Source: Shewanella sp. Choline-02u-19
GTDB taxonomy: Bacteria; Pseudomonadota; Gammaproteobacteria; Enterobacterales; Shewanellaceae
DNA length: 64,000 nucleotides
Reading direction: 5' to 3'
NCBI RefSeq assembly: GCF_002836205.1
Contig: NZ_PJBE01000013.1
Coordinates: 3,162,001-3,226,000 of the forward strand
Of the stretch, positions 42,436-52,839 are shown piece after piece (positions within the stretch are counted from its first letter, which is position 1; each line of letters begins with the position of its first letter). The position numbers were made by a program, and so were the translations under genes. A model generated the notes under the pieces. It made no database searches. It was not told where the DNA came from and was given only the letters and a program-made list of their open reading frames with translations.

Positions 42436-44838
42436 TTAAATAGGTGAACCTGGTGGCATAGGTAAAGGATGAGCAATAAGCTTAAGCTTAGGATCGTTCA
42501 AACCCTTTTCAATGCCTTGTTGCAACCAAGCAAAGTGCGCAGCTTCGTAGGCACTGACACGTTTTACTTTGCGTTTAAGCTGCTTAACCATATAGCCTAA
42601 ACGTTCGGCTAATTGAGCCTTCACTTCAGGTCGTGTTTTATCGTCATGGTATGCCGCTAATAACACATCAACAGTCACCGCATTGACTCGCATCCACACA
42701 CCCAATTCAGGGCCTGTTGGCATATCGGCAAAAACCGTTTTAGCGAGCACTTTATCGGTCACTTTTGACACCGACCATTGCTCTTTATCGTTAAGATAAG
42801 CTTGGTTTATACGATTGATTCGCTCTGGCACAAAAATTTGTGATAGTGCATGCCGACTTAAGACTTCAGCCATTCCTAACGGATCCGCGACCACACCGAG
42901 TCCCGAATGGAAGCTTTCTCGAGTATTGCTATAGTTGCCCGCTTTAGGAACTAGCATCTCCTGCAGAGACTCAGAAATGGCTAACTCACTCGGCGCTAAG
43001 GTCGCTAAAATGGCCTGCAATGCTTGCTGCTGCAGTGCTGGGGCAAGGTAGTGCCATGATTTACCGTCCACTCCGTCACCATAAGTGTAATCAGTGCCCC
43101 CGATAAACTTAGCGGCGGCACTGATTTGGAATCGCGTTAATAGGTAGATCGGCACAAAAGCATCACTAAGCTCACCTTTTGGCTGCTCCGCTAATAGTGC
43201 AGTGGCAGAGAAGTTTTGTATCGCTTTAGCGCGTACAGCACTTAAACGTGTCAATTCAGCCACTGGGTCGTTGCCGTTGTCCCACAGGCTGGCGTAAGCG
43301 TTACTGGCCCCCGCCCCTCTTGAATCGGCTTCACCAATATATCTAAGCCCTTGGCGCTCAACTTCTGCGCGCATATCCTTGAGTGCTGCTTTCTCTTGCG
43401 CTGGATCTGAGTATTCAGCGTAACCATAAGCAACGGTATATTTATCCCAAGCACCAATACCTTCATCATAAGGCTTAGTAATATCAATCTTGTCACCGTT
43501 AATCGTGACCATAGGATGTGGATAATCCATCACTGAGGCATTGTTATTGCTCGATGCGGCAAAGTTATGATCTAACCCTAACGTGTGGCCAACTTCATGG
43601 GCCGCAAGCTGTCTTATTCTTGCAAGTGACAACGCCATGGCGGCATCATCAGCCGCGGCTCTATCTTCCCAACCCGCAGTAAGACCTCGTGCAATAAGAT
43701 GGTCTTGTCGTACTCGTTGGCTACCCAGTGTGACATGCCCTTTAATGATTTCACCCGAGCGAGGGTCGGTCACGGCTGAACCGTAAGACCAGCCACGCGT
43801 AGCGCGATGCACCCATTGAATAACGTTATAACGTACATCTTGTGGGTCGGCATCTTCTGGCAATAACTCAACTTTAAAGCCATTGATAAAACCAGCTTCA
43901 GTAAAGGCATCTTCCCACCAGCTTGCGCCCTCAAGGAGTGCTGAGCGAATAGGCTCTGGCACACCAGGATCGAGGTAATAAGTAATAGGTTTAACAACCT
44001 GACTTGGCGCTGCACCAGGGGTTACTTTCTCTAGTCGGTGGCGCAGCAGAAAACGTTGACGAATATCTTGATCGACACGGGTGCCGTAATCGAGATAATC
44101 ATCAGATAAGTAACCGCTCATGGGGTGATAAGAACGCGCCTGATATTGCTCTTCAGGCAAAGCGATAAACGAGTAACGTAAACGCACTGACATATGTTTT
44201 GCATCAGGGGTTACCTGCGCAACATAGTTACCCTCTTTGGCACTGTTAAAAGTCAGTAATACATCCACATCACTATTACGCTCAAATGACTTAACCCCTT
44301 CAGGTAAAATCAAAGACTTCGTTTTGTCTAATTGGTAGCTACCCTGTTTAGTCTGCTCTAAGACATCGCTAATACCATGTAGATCGTTAACGACTAAGTC
44401 ATTTATAGAGACTAAATTACGCTTACCTGTGACCAATTTTCCGCGCCATAAAACAGATTCAGCAAATGCCTCTTTTACTGCACGTTGCTCGGCAGCATTA
44501 TCAGTGTCAGCTCGGTAAGCGGTATTGAGTTGTTTAAGAATAAGGTAAGGGCCATGGCGTTCAAACTGTACCATTCGGGTACGCCCTAACTGCCCTCTAT
44601 CAAGACCGATATCATTGGAGCCAACCCCATGCGGTAAACTGGTGAGCAATAAAAAAGGTTGGTTGAGTTTGTTGGCTTCCATGTAGAGATCGCCAGATGC
44701 TTTCTCATAAAACAGATTAATGAAACCTGTGGCTGCTTGGCTTTTCTTAATGATCGTGTTGGTATTAGTAGCAGCATTCACACTGGTCAGTGGCATTGTC
44801 GCTAGGGCGATTGCCAGTGCAAGTTTGTAAGGTTTCAT
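42436..44838 (-). CDS. Exported zinc-dependent metalloprotease (DUF5117/DUF4953 type)
   Basis: 800 residues with a signal peptide (MKPYKLALAIALATMPLTSVNA). The zinc motif HEVGHTLGLDHNFAAS (about residues 414-429) is a metzincin-like HExxHxxGxxH. The long N-terminal region (about 35-280), with RTRMVQFERHGPYLIL and SFIALPEEQYQARSYHPMSG, and the C-terminal helical region match the large bacterial zinc-dependent metalloproteases with DUF5117 and DUF4953. It is probably periplasmic or secreted; the substrate is unknown. Its own terminator follows, and it is a single-gene unit. Confidence 0.9.
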   Translation of the reverse strand: MKPYKLALAIALATMPLTSVNAATNTNTIIKKSQAATGFINLFYEKASGDLYMEANKLNQPFLLLTSLPHGVGSNDIGLDRGQLGRTRMVQFERHGPYLILKQLNTAYRADTDNAAEQRAVKEAFAESVLWRGKLVTGKRNLVSINDLVVNDLHGISDVLEQTKQGSYQLDKTKSLILPEGVKSFERNSDVDVLLTFNSAKEGNYVAQVTPDAKHMSVRLRYSFIALPEEQYQARSYHPMSGYLSDDYLDYGTRVDQDIRQRFLLRHRLEKVTPGAAPSQVVKPITYYLDPGVPEPIRSALLEGASWWEDAFTEAGFINGFKVELLPEDADPQDVRYNVIQWVHRATRGWSYGSAVTDPRSGEIIKGHVTLGSQRVRQDHLIARGLTAGWEDRAAADDAAMALSLARIRQLAAHEVGHTLGLDHNFAASSNNNASVMDYPHPMVTINGDKIDITKPYDEGIGAWDKYTVAYGYAEYSDPAQEKAALKDMRAEVERQGLRYIGEADSRGAGASNAYASLWDNGNDPVAELTRLSAVRAKAIQNFSATALLAEQPKGELSDAFVPIYLLTRFQISAAAKFIGGTDYTYGDGVDGKSWHYLAPALQQQALQAILATLAPSELAISESLQEMLVPKAGNYSNTRESFHSGLGVVADPLGMAEVLSRHALSQIFVPERINRINQAYLNDKEQWSVSKVTDKVLAKTVFADMPTGPELGVWMRVNAVTVDVLLAAYHDDKTRPEVKAQLAERLGYMVKQLKRKVKRVSAYEAAHFAWLQQGIEKGLNDPKLKLIAHPLPMPPGSPI

Positions 44839-44909
44839 GGTCTCTCCTTGAGCCTTATTATTCGCTATTGTATCAATACAATAATCTTTATTATTTGTTA
44901 GCTTAATAA

Positions 44910-44935
44910 ATAGGCTTGTACTATAGCAAGCCTAT
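44910..44935 (-). terminator. Terminator after the hybrid histidine kinase
   Basis: ATAGGCTTG / CAAGCCTAT, 9-bp stem with an 8-nt loop; on the minus strand it is followed by TTATT. It lies 21 bp beyond the stop codon. Confidence 0.7.
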
Positions 44936-44955
44936 ATGAAAAATTATCAAGCTAA

Positions 44956-47900
44956 TCATGATTTTCGACCACATTCATTAATCCAATAACTGATGGTTTC
45001 AAATAACTCGTTGAGCACAATAGGTTTAGTGATATGTGCATTCATCCCTGCTGATAAACTCTTTTCTCTATCACCAGACATAGCGTGGGCCGTCATCGCG
45101 ATAACGGGCAGCTCTGATGCAGGATAACGTTTACGCAGTTCTTTGGTGGCGGTTAAACCATCCATCACTGGCATCTGTATATCCATCAGAACAGCATCGT
45201 AGCTTGCCGCATCAATCATCTCTAAGGCGATTTGGCCATTTTCAGCCACATCTACCGTATAACCTGCACTCTTGAGCAGTTCAGTCGCAACCTGCTGATT
45301 AATAAAGTTATCTTCAACTAACAATATATAACCAGCATCTTTGTCTGATTCTTCTTCACTCGCCTCTGGTAGCGGATTTAGGCTTGGTTCGTCGGAGAAT
45401 GCCGAGATTATTTCGTCAAACAAAGATGACGCTTTAAAGGGTTTTTGCAGCAATGCAAACACATTAGCACCTTCAATATCCTTATGCATCGGCTCCGCCG
45501 TATAGGCTGTCATCATGATGATCACAGGTCGCTTAGCCAACTTGCCTTCAGCCACCATGGCGTCGATCTCTTTAATCACCTCAATACCATCCATCTCTGG
45601 CATCATCCAATCAAGCAGCAGTAAATCGACCGGATTCTTGCTTAATTTATATAACCCTTCAGGGCCACTGGCGGCAGTATCAACAGAGAAGTGAAAATCT
45701 CGCATCACGCTTGAATAGATCTGCAACGCTGTCGGGTTATCGTCAATAACTAAGGTCTTCAAGCTGCCTACGGTTGCAGGCACCACAAATGGCAACACTT
45801 CCGCTTCTTCGGCAATCTCAAAGCTGATGGTGAAACTAAAGGTACTGCCTACCCCCATCTCACTTTCAACTTGCATGGTGCCACCCATCATTGACACTAA
45901 GTGCTTACTAATAGATAAGCCTAGTCCGGTCCCCCCGTACTTACGGGTGGTTGAACCATCAGCTTGGGCAAAGGCGTCAAACAAAATGGCTTGCTGCTCT
46001 TTACTAATCCCGATACCGGTATCACGTACCCAGAATTTAAGCGTAATGCGATGATCTCGCTCACCGACATCTTCACAGCCAAGCTCAATTTCACCTGACT
46101 GGGTGAACTTAACGGCGTTAGACAGCATGTTAATCAACACTTGCCCCAGACGCAGTGGATCGCCCTCAAGAATTAACCCCGCGGTGACCGGCGCATATAA
46201 CAGTAGCTCGACACCCTTCTCTTGCGCTTTTAGCGCGTTAAGATCCAACGCATGGTCGAGCACCTTATCGAGTGGGAATGCGACCCGCTCTAGTTCAAGC
46301 TTACCGGCTTCAATCTTAGAAAAATCGAGAATGTCGTTGATGATCCGCAGCAATGAATGGGCTGAGAAACCGGCTTTTTCGAGGTAATCTTTCTGCTGAG
46401 CCGTTAGCGATGTGCGCTGCGCCAACTGCAACATACCAATAATCGCATTCATCGGTGTACGGATCTCGTGGCTCATGTTGGCCAAGAATTCACTCTTATA
46501 AAGGTTTGCCATTTCAGCGTCTTGCTTAGCTTCAAGCATGGCGCCTTCATTGCGCTTATGGCGGGTAATATCTTTATGGGTTCCGACCATACGCTTGGGT
46601 TGATTGGTCGCAGTAAACTCGACCACTCGACCACGCGATAGCAGCCAATGGTACTCACCATTTTTACCGAGCATTCTAAATTCAACATCATAAGTGCCCA
46701 CGGGATCGCTCAAGTACTCGTTACGATGCTCCTCTACCCGTAAACGGTCATCTGGGTGAATAAGTTCATCGATTGTAGAGACTAACGCAGGAAATTCATT
46801 ACTCTTATAACCGAGCATTGAGTAATACGCTGGATTACAAATAATTTGCTCTGAATCTAGATACCAATCCCAGAGGCCATCCTCTACTGCGTCCATCGCA
46901 AGATGATAACGCTCTTCAGACAAACGTAGCTGCTCAGCTGATTCATACTCGCGGGTAACATCACGCCATACTGCAATCAAACCTAACAGTTCATCCCGGC
47001 GGTTATAGAAGGGAATTTTTAACGTATCAAGCAGTACGGGTTTACCTGCCAGATCCACTTTTTCTTGGTAACGCAGTGGCACGCGATTGGCGAGGACGCG
47101 TTTATCTTCGGCGCGAATACGCACCGCTTGCTCGCTCGGGATGAGTGCATCAGCATACTGGCCTATGATCTCATTTTCGGTGTAACCAAGCATGCGCTCT
47201 GCAGATTTGTTACAACCTAAATAACGACCCTCTTTATCTTTAAACACAATAGCTTCGGGGATCGAGTCCAGTAAGGAACGCAATAACGCATACTCTTGCT
47301 CACGTCGTTCAGTGGTCTCTTTGAGTCGCTCTGTACGCTGTGCAACTTGCTTGTCGAGTCGCCGGTTTTGTTCTGCTAGATGTCGGGTATATTGTTTGTT
47401 TTCTTCAAAAATCCGACTCACGAGCTGGAACCAGGGGGCCCAGCCTTCGGTAATTTTCTCCGGTGGCTTTATCGGCTCCGCCGAGCACTCTTCTAAGTGC
47501 GTGAGTAGCCTAGTGGCAGGATTAACGAACGAGCGACGTGTCTGCCAATGCACAATCGTAACCAAAATAGATAACGCCATCACCACCAACACAAATGACA
47601 GTTCAAGTTTTTCCCATGAATCTTTAAACAGATCATCCACATCTTGCAGATACAGCAGTCGCCAAGGCGCATTATTTAACGCTACTGAGTGAATGTAATA
47701 GCCATTACGGATAATACCTTCATGGGCATCAAACAGTTCAGACTCTGGGATCGAGTGCAATTCAGAAGGGATCTTTTGGCTGATATGGTAAACCCGACTA
47801 AAGTCCGAGGTGTCGATATCGCTATGGGACAATATATTATTGTCTTGATCCAGTAAAATTACCGTACCAGGCATTTTAAAATAGAGACGGATCTGCTTGG

Positions 47901-48660
47901 CTAATGAAGATAAGGTCATATCTAAGTTGATTGATCCAATAAACTCATCTTCGAGATAAATAGGCACACCTAGAGTGGTTAGCAAGCCCTTTTCAGCAGG
48001 CTCAACATAGGCCGGACTCCACGCAATACTGCGCTGCGGATTCATCGCTGGGGTGACTAACTGGAACTGTTTTTTATTGAGCAGTTCATCGCGAAAACGT
48101 TGATCATCCGATGGCCACGGATAATAAGACATTATTCGGCGTTTAGAGATGTAATAGATGGATGAGGCTTTAGGCGCAGCTTGTGTCGCAACAGGGAATG
48201 ACAGTGATAACTCAAACAGCATTTCCAGTTCTTGATAGAACTTATCACTGCGGCCGTTAAGAGAACCCGCACCGGTTATCCGCCCCATGCTGGTAAACGG
48301 TTCACCACTGTGGGCATAACTCGGTTCCAGTGTAAAAAACTGACCACTTTCGTTAAATTTTTCATACTGGGGTAAGCGGTCTTTACGCACCAGTTCACCC
48401 AACCTTAAATGGTCAATGGCGACATTACGCAAACTCTTTACCGCTCTAATACTCGATTCAAGCAACAGATCGATTTGTAGCACATGACGCTCAACAAGCT
48501 CTTCACGTTGCTCCATCACTTGTGTTTTTTGTCTTTCAAAAAAGAACCAAGCAGTCACCAAGGCCATGATAATTACACCGATGTAAGTGTAAAAAACTGC
48601 CCTACTATAATTTTTTTGTATCTGTGACTTTAGCTGAGGAGCCGGATCAGTCGGTTTCAT
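44956..48660 (-). CDS. Hybrid sensor histidine kinase with dCache, PAS and two receiver domains
   Basis: 1234 residues. TM about 18-40, a periplasmic dCache sensor (about 45-345), TM about 350-372, a short coiled coil, PAS (about 470-590) and PAS-PAC (about 600-715). The transmitter follows: HisKA with MSHEIRTPMNAIIGML (His near residue 730) and HATPase with N, G1 and G2 boxes (NMLSNAVKFTQ, DTGIGI, GGTGLGLSI). Two receiver domains close the protein, both with the phosphorylatable Asp (LLLDWMMPEMDG near 1016 and VLMDIQMPVMDG near 1158). No Hpt domain or cognate regulator is nearby, so the phosphorelay partner must be elsewhere. Confidence 0.95.
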   Translation of the reverse strand: MKPTDPAPQLKSQIQKNYSRAVFYTYIGVIIMALVTAWFFFERQKTQVMEQREELVERHVLQIDLLLESSIRAVKSLRNVAIDHLRLGELVRKDRLPQYEKFNESGQFFTLEPSYAHSGEPFTSMGRITGAGSLNGRSDKFYQELEMLFELSLSFPVATQAAPKASSIYYISKRRIMSYYPWPSDDQRFRDELLNKKQFQLVTPAMNPQRSIAWSPAYVEPAEKGLLTTLGVPIYLEDEFIGSINLDMTLSSLAKQIRLYFKMPGTVILLDQDNNILSHSDIDTSDFSRVYHISQKIPSELHSIPESELFDAHEGIIRNGYYIHSVALNNAPWRLLYLQDVDDLFKDSWEKLELSFVLVVMALSILVTIVHWQTRRSFVNPATRLLTHLEECSAEPIKPPEKITEGWAPWFQLVSRIFEENKQYTRHLAEQNRRLDKQVAQRTERLKETTERREQEYALLRSLLDSIPEAIVFKDKEGRYLGCNKSAERMLGYTENEIIGQYADALIPSEQAVRIRAEDKRVLANRVPLRYQEKVDLAGKPVLLDTLKIPFYNRRDELLGLIAVWRDVTREYESAEQLRLSEERYHLAMDAVEDGLWDWYLDSEQIICNPAYYSMLGYKSNEFPALVSTIDELIHPDDRLRVEEHRNEYLSDPVGTYDVEFRMLGKNGEYHWLLSRGRVVEFTATNQPKRMVGTHKDITRHKRNEGAMLEAKQDAEMANLYKSEFLANMSHEIRTPMNAIIGMLQLAQRTSLTAQQKDYLEKAGFSAHSLLRIINDILDFSKIEAGKLELERVAFPLDKVLDHALDLNALKAQEKGVELLLYAPVTAGLILEGDPLRLGQVLINMLSNAVKFTQSGEIELGCEDVGERDHRITLKFWVRDTGIGISKEQQAILFDAFAQADGSTTRKYGGTGLGLSISKHLVSMMGGTMQVESEMGVGSTFSFTISFEIAEEAEVLPFVVPATVGSLKTLVIDDNPTALQIYSSVMRDFHFSVDTAASGPEGLYKLSKNPVDLLLLDWMMPEMDGIEVIKEIDAMVAEGKLAKRPVIIMMTAYTAEPMHKDIEGANVFALLQKPFKASSLFDEIISAFSDEPSLNPLPEASEEESDKDAGYILLVEDNFINQQVATELLKSAGYTVDVAENGQIALEMIDAASYDAVLMDIQMPVMDGLTATKELRKRYPASELPVIAMTAHAMSGDREKSLSAGMNAHITKPIVLNELFETISYWINECGRKS

Positions 48661-49323
48661 TTACAACCCTTGGTAATGCTCAATCGAAATGTGTAATCGT
48701 GAGTGCCAATGCCTAAACAACGTTTATCTTGGCATGCTGGCCAATAGTATCAGGAAGATAGCTGATTGGAATACTCTATATTAGCCTAAAATGTAATTAA
48801 TCAAACAAAAAAATGCCTATGCATATGAGTAAATTCCCAGCCTACACTTGCTGTATAAATCACGACGAGGAGTGAAGATTTAGATGGGATGTCTCGAACA
48901 CATTTATTGAACGGCAACGCCCATTTTTCTCTGACATTGATAGCCTAAATCATTTAAAGAAAATGATATGGCCTGATCGTTTTATTTATCCTACGAGTAA
49001 TTGTAGCTATTGATATCAACTGACAACACGTAATATTTATAAATGCAGCAATTGCCATAAAAAAACAATAAATAACAGTCGCTAAATGACTCCACGGCAG
49101 CCGTATTTCTTTTACAAAGGGTTTTGGCCTATCTCGTTTTAGCATTAGAAAAGTAATATTTCTACATTGAGAATGCACAAAATGATTGAGGTAAATTGGC
49201 AAAAGTACCTTTGATATAAGGCTGAGAACGGCTATGGAACATAAACATAGCTAATGGAGACTTTCTGGTGTGACAGAAATTGATGCTCTTCAGGTGCGTG
49301 GAAGAAAAAGGTACGAGATTTAT

Positions 49324-49346
49324 CACTGTCCAAGTGATGGACAGTG
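49324..49346 (-). terminator. Hairpin after the cai-linked LysR gene
   Basis: CACTGTCCA / TGGACAGTG, a 9-bp perfect stem with a 5-nt loop, 28 bp past the LysR stop on the minus strand, followed by ATAAATC. Apart from this the stretch 48661-49373 shows no convincing gene. Confidence 0.5.
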
Positions 49347-49373
49347 TTTGGTATAAAACAAAGCTTCGCGGTA

Positions 49374-50270
49374 TTACTTACTACTACCCACACGAGGATA
49401 TTTGTCACAGATCCAATCAACGATTTTCATGATCCTTGCATCGCGCTGCTTCGATGCTTTATAGGCTATCGAATAATTAAAACCTGAATAACATGAAGGA
49501 AGATCTAATTTAACCAGGTTGCCCGAATCGATTTCAACCTTCAAGGTTTGTTCAACCCCCAGTACAACACCTTCTCCATATATCGCAGCTTGAACCGCTA
49601 GCATATTATGATTAAACACTAACTTCTTCTGAACGGAACTCATTTCGATACCGTTATCCCTGAACCAGCTATCCCAGTCCAGACCATAATCTTTATGTTT
49701 GGAAAATAACAAACAGTGATCATGTAAATTTTGCGACGTAATTTTTTTCGACTTTTCAAGATATTCAGGACTACAAAATGCAATAAGCGTCTCTTTAATA
49801 AGCGGCTTAAACACATAACCATCTTGCGACTCTCGAGTTACGATAAATATATCGGCAATCATATCGCTCATTTCGATGTCATTTTGAAACATGCCGACGT
49901 TAATATTCAACTCAGGATATTCCCTTCTCAACTTCTCCATATTTGGAACCAACCATCTGGCCGCGAGAGAAGTATAGGAGTGCACCCTGACCTCACCAGA
50001 CATCGTTGGAACCAGACTGGCACAGACACTATTCAAGTCATAGAAAACCGGAGACAGTCTCTGCCTCAGTTCAAGGCCTGCTTCAGTTAAGTTGATTTTT
50101 CCTGAATTCCGATAAAATAGCTTTTCTAAGAAGTAGTCTTCCAGCTGTTTAATCTGCTGCGATACAGCACTTTGAGTAATACTCAATTCATTAGCAGCAA
50201 GAGAGCAACTTTCTAATCTTGCGCAGGACTCAAAAATCTGAAGTGCTCTTAACGGAATATTATTATTCAT
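49374..50270 (-). CDS. LysR-type regulator (GcvA-like), candidate regulator of the carnitine cluster
   Basis: 298 residues. N-terminal HTH (residues 1-62: IPLRALQIFESCARLESCSL, ITQSAVSQQIKQLEDYF) and a GcvA-type effector domain (HSYTSLAARWLVPNMEKLRR, then DWDSWF). It lies at the far end of the minus-strand cai genes, 461 bp after the hydrolase gene stops. The cai-fix intergenic region carries repeated TTAG-N5-CTAA palindromes, which fit the T-N11-A shape of LysR operators, so this protein is the natural candidate to bind them (inference). No CaiF-like gene was found. The 50271-50731 stretch upstream is AT-rich with nothing recognised. Confidence 0.88.
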   Translation of the reverse strand: MNNNIPLRALQIFESCARLESCSLAANELSITQSAVSQQIKQLEDYFLEKLFYRNSGKINLTEAGLELRQRLSPVFYDLNSVCASLVPTMSGEVRVHSYTSLAARWLVPNMEKLRREYPELNINVGMFQNDIEMSDMIADIFIVTRESQDGYVFKPLIKETLIAFCSPEYLEKSKKITSQNLHDHCLLFSKHKDYGLDWDSWFRDNGIEMSSVQKKLVFNHNMLAVQAAIYGEGVVLGVEQTLKVEIDSGNLVKLDLPSCYSGFNYSIAYKASKQRDARIMKIVDWICDKYPRVGSSK

Positions 50271-50731
50271 AATTAACTAAATATCGAAAACCTTACAGGA
50301 GGTTATCATAAGATTTTACTTAAAAAATGTAATGACGCGCACAATAAAGTGTTACTCCATAGTTAAATGGAACGGGTTTTTTTAATAATAAGACTGGGAT
50401 CACAAACACTACCTATAACGTGAACACTAAATATAAAAATAAATTTCAGTGCAATTTTAAAATATAACGACAATGATAATAAAAATCAAATAATAAGAAT
50501 AAAGCCACTATAAATCAAAAACTTAACCTTGAACAAAATATTTACCATCAACTATTGTCAAAATATCGCATACATCTTGGGTGTTTTTATTAAAATAAAA
50601 CATTCATCAATATTTAAATTTTTCATTTGGTTAACAATCGTTCGTAAAAATACCCCGTAGAATTAAACAGGGCATTAATCAAATACACTTGCTCGAAAAG
50701 ATTAGACAAAGTTAATATACTGGTAATTAGA

Positions 50732-51682
50732 CTATCCCAATATAACACTGAGATCTTGGCTGACTTCATCGAGAAATTCATCGGCTTGATCAAACACACC
50801 CAACATTTTTATGAAACCGTGAATGACGCCGCCATACATCTTATGTTTTACCAGCACACCGCATGCCTGAAGTTTTTGTGCATAATGACAGCCATCATCG
50901 CATAAGGGATCATACTCGGCGGTATAGATCAATGTCGGTGGTAACCCACTGTGGTCGGCAGCATCGAGGGGCGAGCAATAGGGATTTTTGGCATCGGTTT
51001 CGCTGCGTACATAGTGATTCCAGTAATATTTCATACTGGCTTGCTGGAGCAAATAACCTTCGGCATTGGCGACAGCCGAAGGCGTATGCCACCCGTACTG
51101 CACTGCTGGGTAAACCAATACCTGATATGCCAGCTTAGGTCCATTTTCATCACGCAGACGTAAACACACAGCAGCAGCAAGATTACCGCCCGCACTGTCA
51201 CCTAAAATACCAATTCTATTCGCATCCAAGCCAAGTTGAGATGCATACTCAAAAACCCATTGTGTCGAGGCATAACAATCATCCATAGGGATAGGAAACT
51301 TGTGCTCCGGTGCCTTCTGGTAATTAATGGCAATGACAACAGCTCCAGTGCGATTAGCCAACGCTCGACTAAATGAATCATTGGTTTCGATGTTAGATAC
51401 AACCCAACCACTGCCATGAATAAAGATAAGCCCAGGCTGCAACTCTCCCGTGTCTTCAACGCCTTCAGGACGATAGATACGAATGGGTAGGTCGGCCGTT
51501 GGCCCTGGAATAAATCTATGTTCAATCGCAGAAACGCTTTCTGGTTTACGGCTTGGTGTTGCCGTGGCTAATGCGGTTAGATCGTCACGTCTGGACTGTG
51601 CCGGCGTCATATCCTCATAAGCTGGAGCACCCGAGTCACGCACCTTTTGCAAAAACTGTTCAACTTTTGGGTCGAGCGGCAT
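50732..51682 (-). CDS. Alpha/beta hydrolase of the hormone-sensitive lipase family
   Basis: 316 residues. Oxyanion motif FIHGSGWVV (about 84-92; HGGG variant HGSG), nucleophile elbow GDSAGGN (about 158), the acid in YTAEYDPLCDDG and the catalytic His in GVIHGFIKM complete a GDSAG-type esterase. Start at 51682 has AAGGAGAGGATT directly upstream; a longer frame from 51733 has none. It is on the same strand as caiE, 288 bp beyond it. In this setting it might cleave acylcarnitine or other betaine esters to free substrate for the pathway, which is a guess from context. Confidence 0.88.
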   Translation of the reverse strand: MPLDPKVEQFLQKVRDSGAPAYEDMTPAQSRRDDLTALATATPSRKPESVSAIEHRFIPGPTADLPIRIYRPEGVEDTGELQPGLIFIHGSGWVVSNIETNDSFSRALANRTGAVVIAINYQKAPEHKFPIPMDDCYASTQWVFEYASQLGLDANRIGILGDSAGGNLAAAVCLRLRDENGPKLAYQVLVYPAVQYGWHTPSAVANAEGYLLQQASMKYYWNHYVRSETDAKNPYCSPLDAADHSGLPPTLIYTAEYDPLCDDGCHYAQKLQACGVLVKHKMYGGVIHGFIKMLGVFDQADEFLDEVSQDLSVILG

Positions 51683-51970
51683 AATCCTCTCCTTATCTCT
51701 AATGTATTCAATTGAAATTAGTATCTTATTCAAATGACATGTCCGCGCATTGGTAACATTTACATGTCGCCTAGATTCTTACCTAAACAATAAAAAGGTA
51801 TGCCGCCTGGCCATCACTAACAGCTACAGAATCAAACAATGTGGGGATTGAAAATCATCAACTGACTCTGTTGAAATAGAACACTCGTCAGGCAGCATTA
51901 AAAATGTGACGCTGCGATAAGCGTATAACCTTGCTCAAATAAGCCAGAGTTAAAACCAGCCAAATTGACA

Positions 51971-52561
51971 CTAACTTTTCGGCTGTACCTCGGTAGATCC
52001 CATTAAACGTGGACGATTAGCCTCAACCTGAGTCAACGGCTCGACCTCATGCATCGATCTCGACGAGCGACCCGCTAATAGCTGATACTCTAAGGTATTG
52101 AGCCCTTTCCAATGTAAATCTTGCTCAGATACCTGCCGAATGACCTTAGCTGGCGAGCCAACCAGCAGTTGCCGCGGTTCGCCTTGAAAACTTCCTTTTA
52201 CAAAGCTCATTGCACCAACAATACTGTCACACCCAATCACGGCACCATCCATCACCACCGCGTTCATGCCGACGAGGGCATTTCGCTTAATCACACAACC
52301 ATGCAAAATGGCGCCATGACCGATATGACCGTCCTGCTCAACCACGGTATCCATACCCGCATAACCGTGCATGATGCAGCCATCTTGCAGATTGGAACCT
52401 TGCTCTAAAATCAGCCGACCATAATCACCACGCAACGATGCAGTTGGCCCAATATAGACATCTGCACCGACGATTACATCACCGATTAATACTGCAGTCG
52501 GGTGAACATAGGCACTGGGATCTACCACTGGCACTAAGCCTTCAAATTCATAACAGGGCAT
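51971..52561 (-). CDS. caiE: Carnitine operon protein CaiE
   Basis: 196 residues, the same size as E. coli CaiE. A left-handed beta-helix of hexapeptide repeats (YVHPTAVLIGDVIVGADVYI, SLRGDYGRLILEQGSNLQDG) with three His metal ligands in the gamma-carbonic-anhydrase pattern (MHGYAG, GHIGHGAILHGCVI) and a C-terminal helix (LHWKGLNTLEYQLL). E. coli CaiE stimulates CaiB and CaiD, perhaps by supplying a cofactor. Here it is separated from caiD by a MaoC-type gene and a hairpin, so it may be transcribed partly on its own. Confidence 0.95.
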   Translation of the reverse strand: MPCYEFEGLVPVVDPSAYVHPTAVLIGDVIVGADVYIGPTASLRGDYGRLILEQGSNLQDGCIMHGYAGMDTVVEQDGHIGHGAILHGCVIKRNALVGMNAVVMDGAVIGCDSIVGAMSFVKGSFQGEPRQLLVGSPAKVIRQVSEQDLHWKGLNTLEYQLLAGRSSRSMHEVEPLTQVEANRPRLMGSTEVQPKS

Positions 52562-52804
52562 TACAATTACTCGCTCTATTTACTATCCATTTTATCAGCA
52601 ACTTAAGCCTTTCAAGAACATAACAGGCCATACAAGTGACTCTCTTACATTGTGTAAGAAATTAGCGGTTAACTCTCTGCCTCAATAGACCAAAAAAATT
52701 AACGGATAATGTCTCTAATACCGACCCGATAACAGTGTGGTGAGCACTGAATATAAAGGTACCATCGATATTCATGGGAGCATTGCGCTCACCGAAAAAC
52801 ATGA

Positions 52805-52826
52805 ACCGAGCGACTTTCCGCTCGGT
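52805..52826 (-). terminator. Hairpin between the MaoC-type gene and caiE
   Basis: ACCGAGCG / CGCTCGGT with a 6-nt loop; on the minus strand it is followed by TTCATGTTTTTC. It starts 14 bp past the MaoC stop and probably limits read-through to caiE. Confidence 0.65.
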
Positions 52827-52839
52827 AGCTCTATCTCGA

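Noticed and set aside
48954..49202. 82-codon minus-strand frame between the hybrid kinase and the LysR gene
   Set aside because: No ribosome site, no recognisable motif and AT-rich composition like the surrounding non-coding DNA; one hydrophobic stretch alone is not enough.
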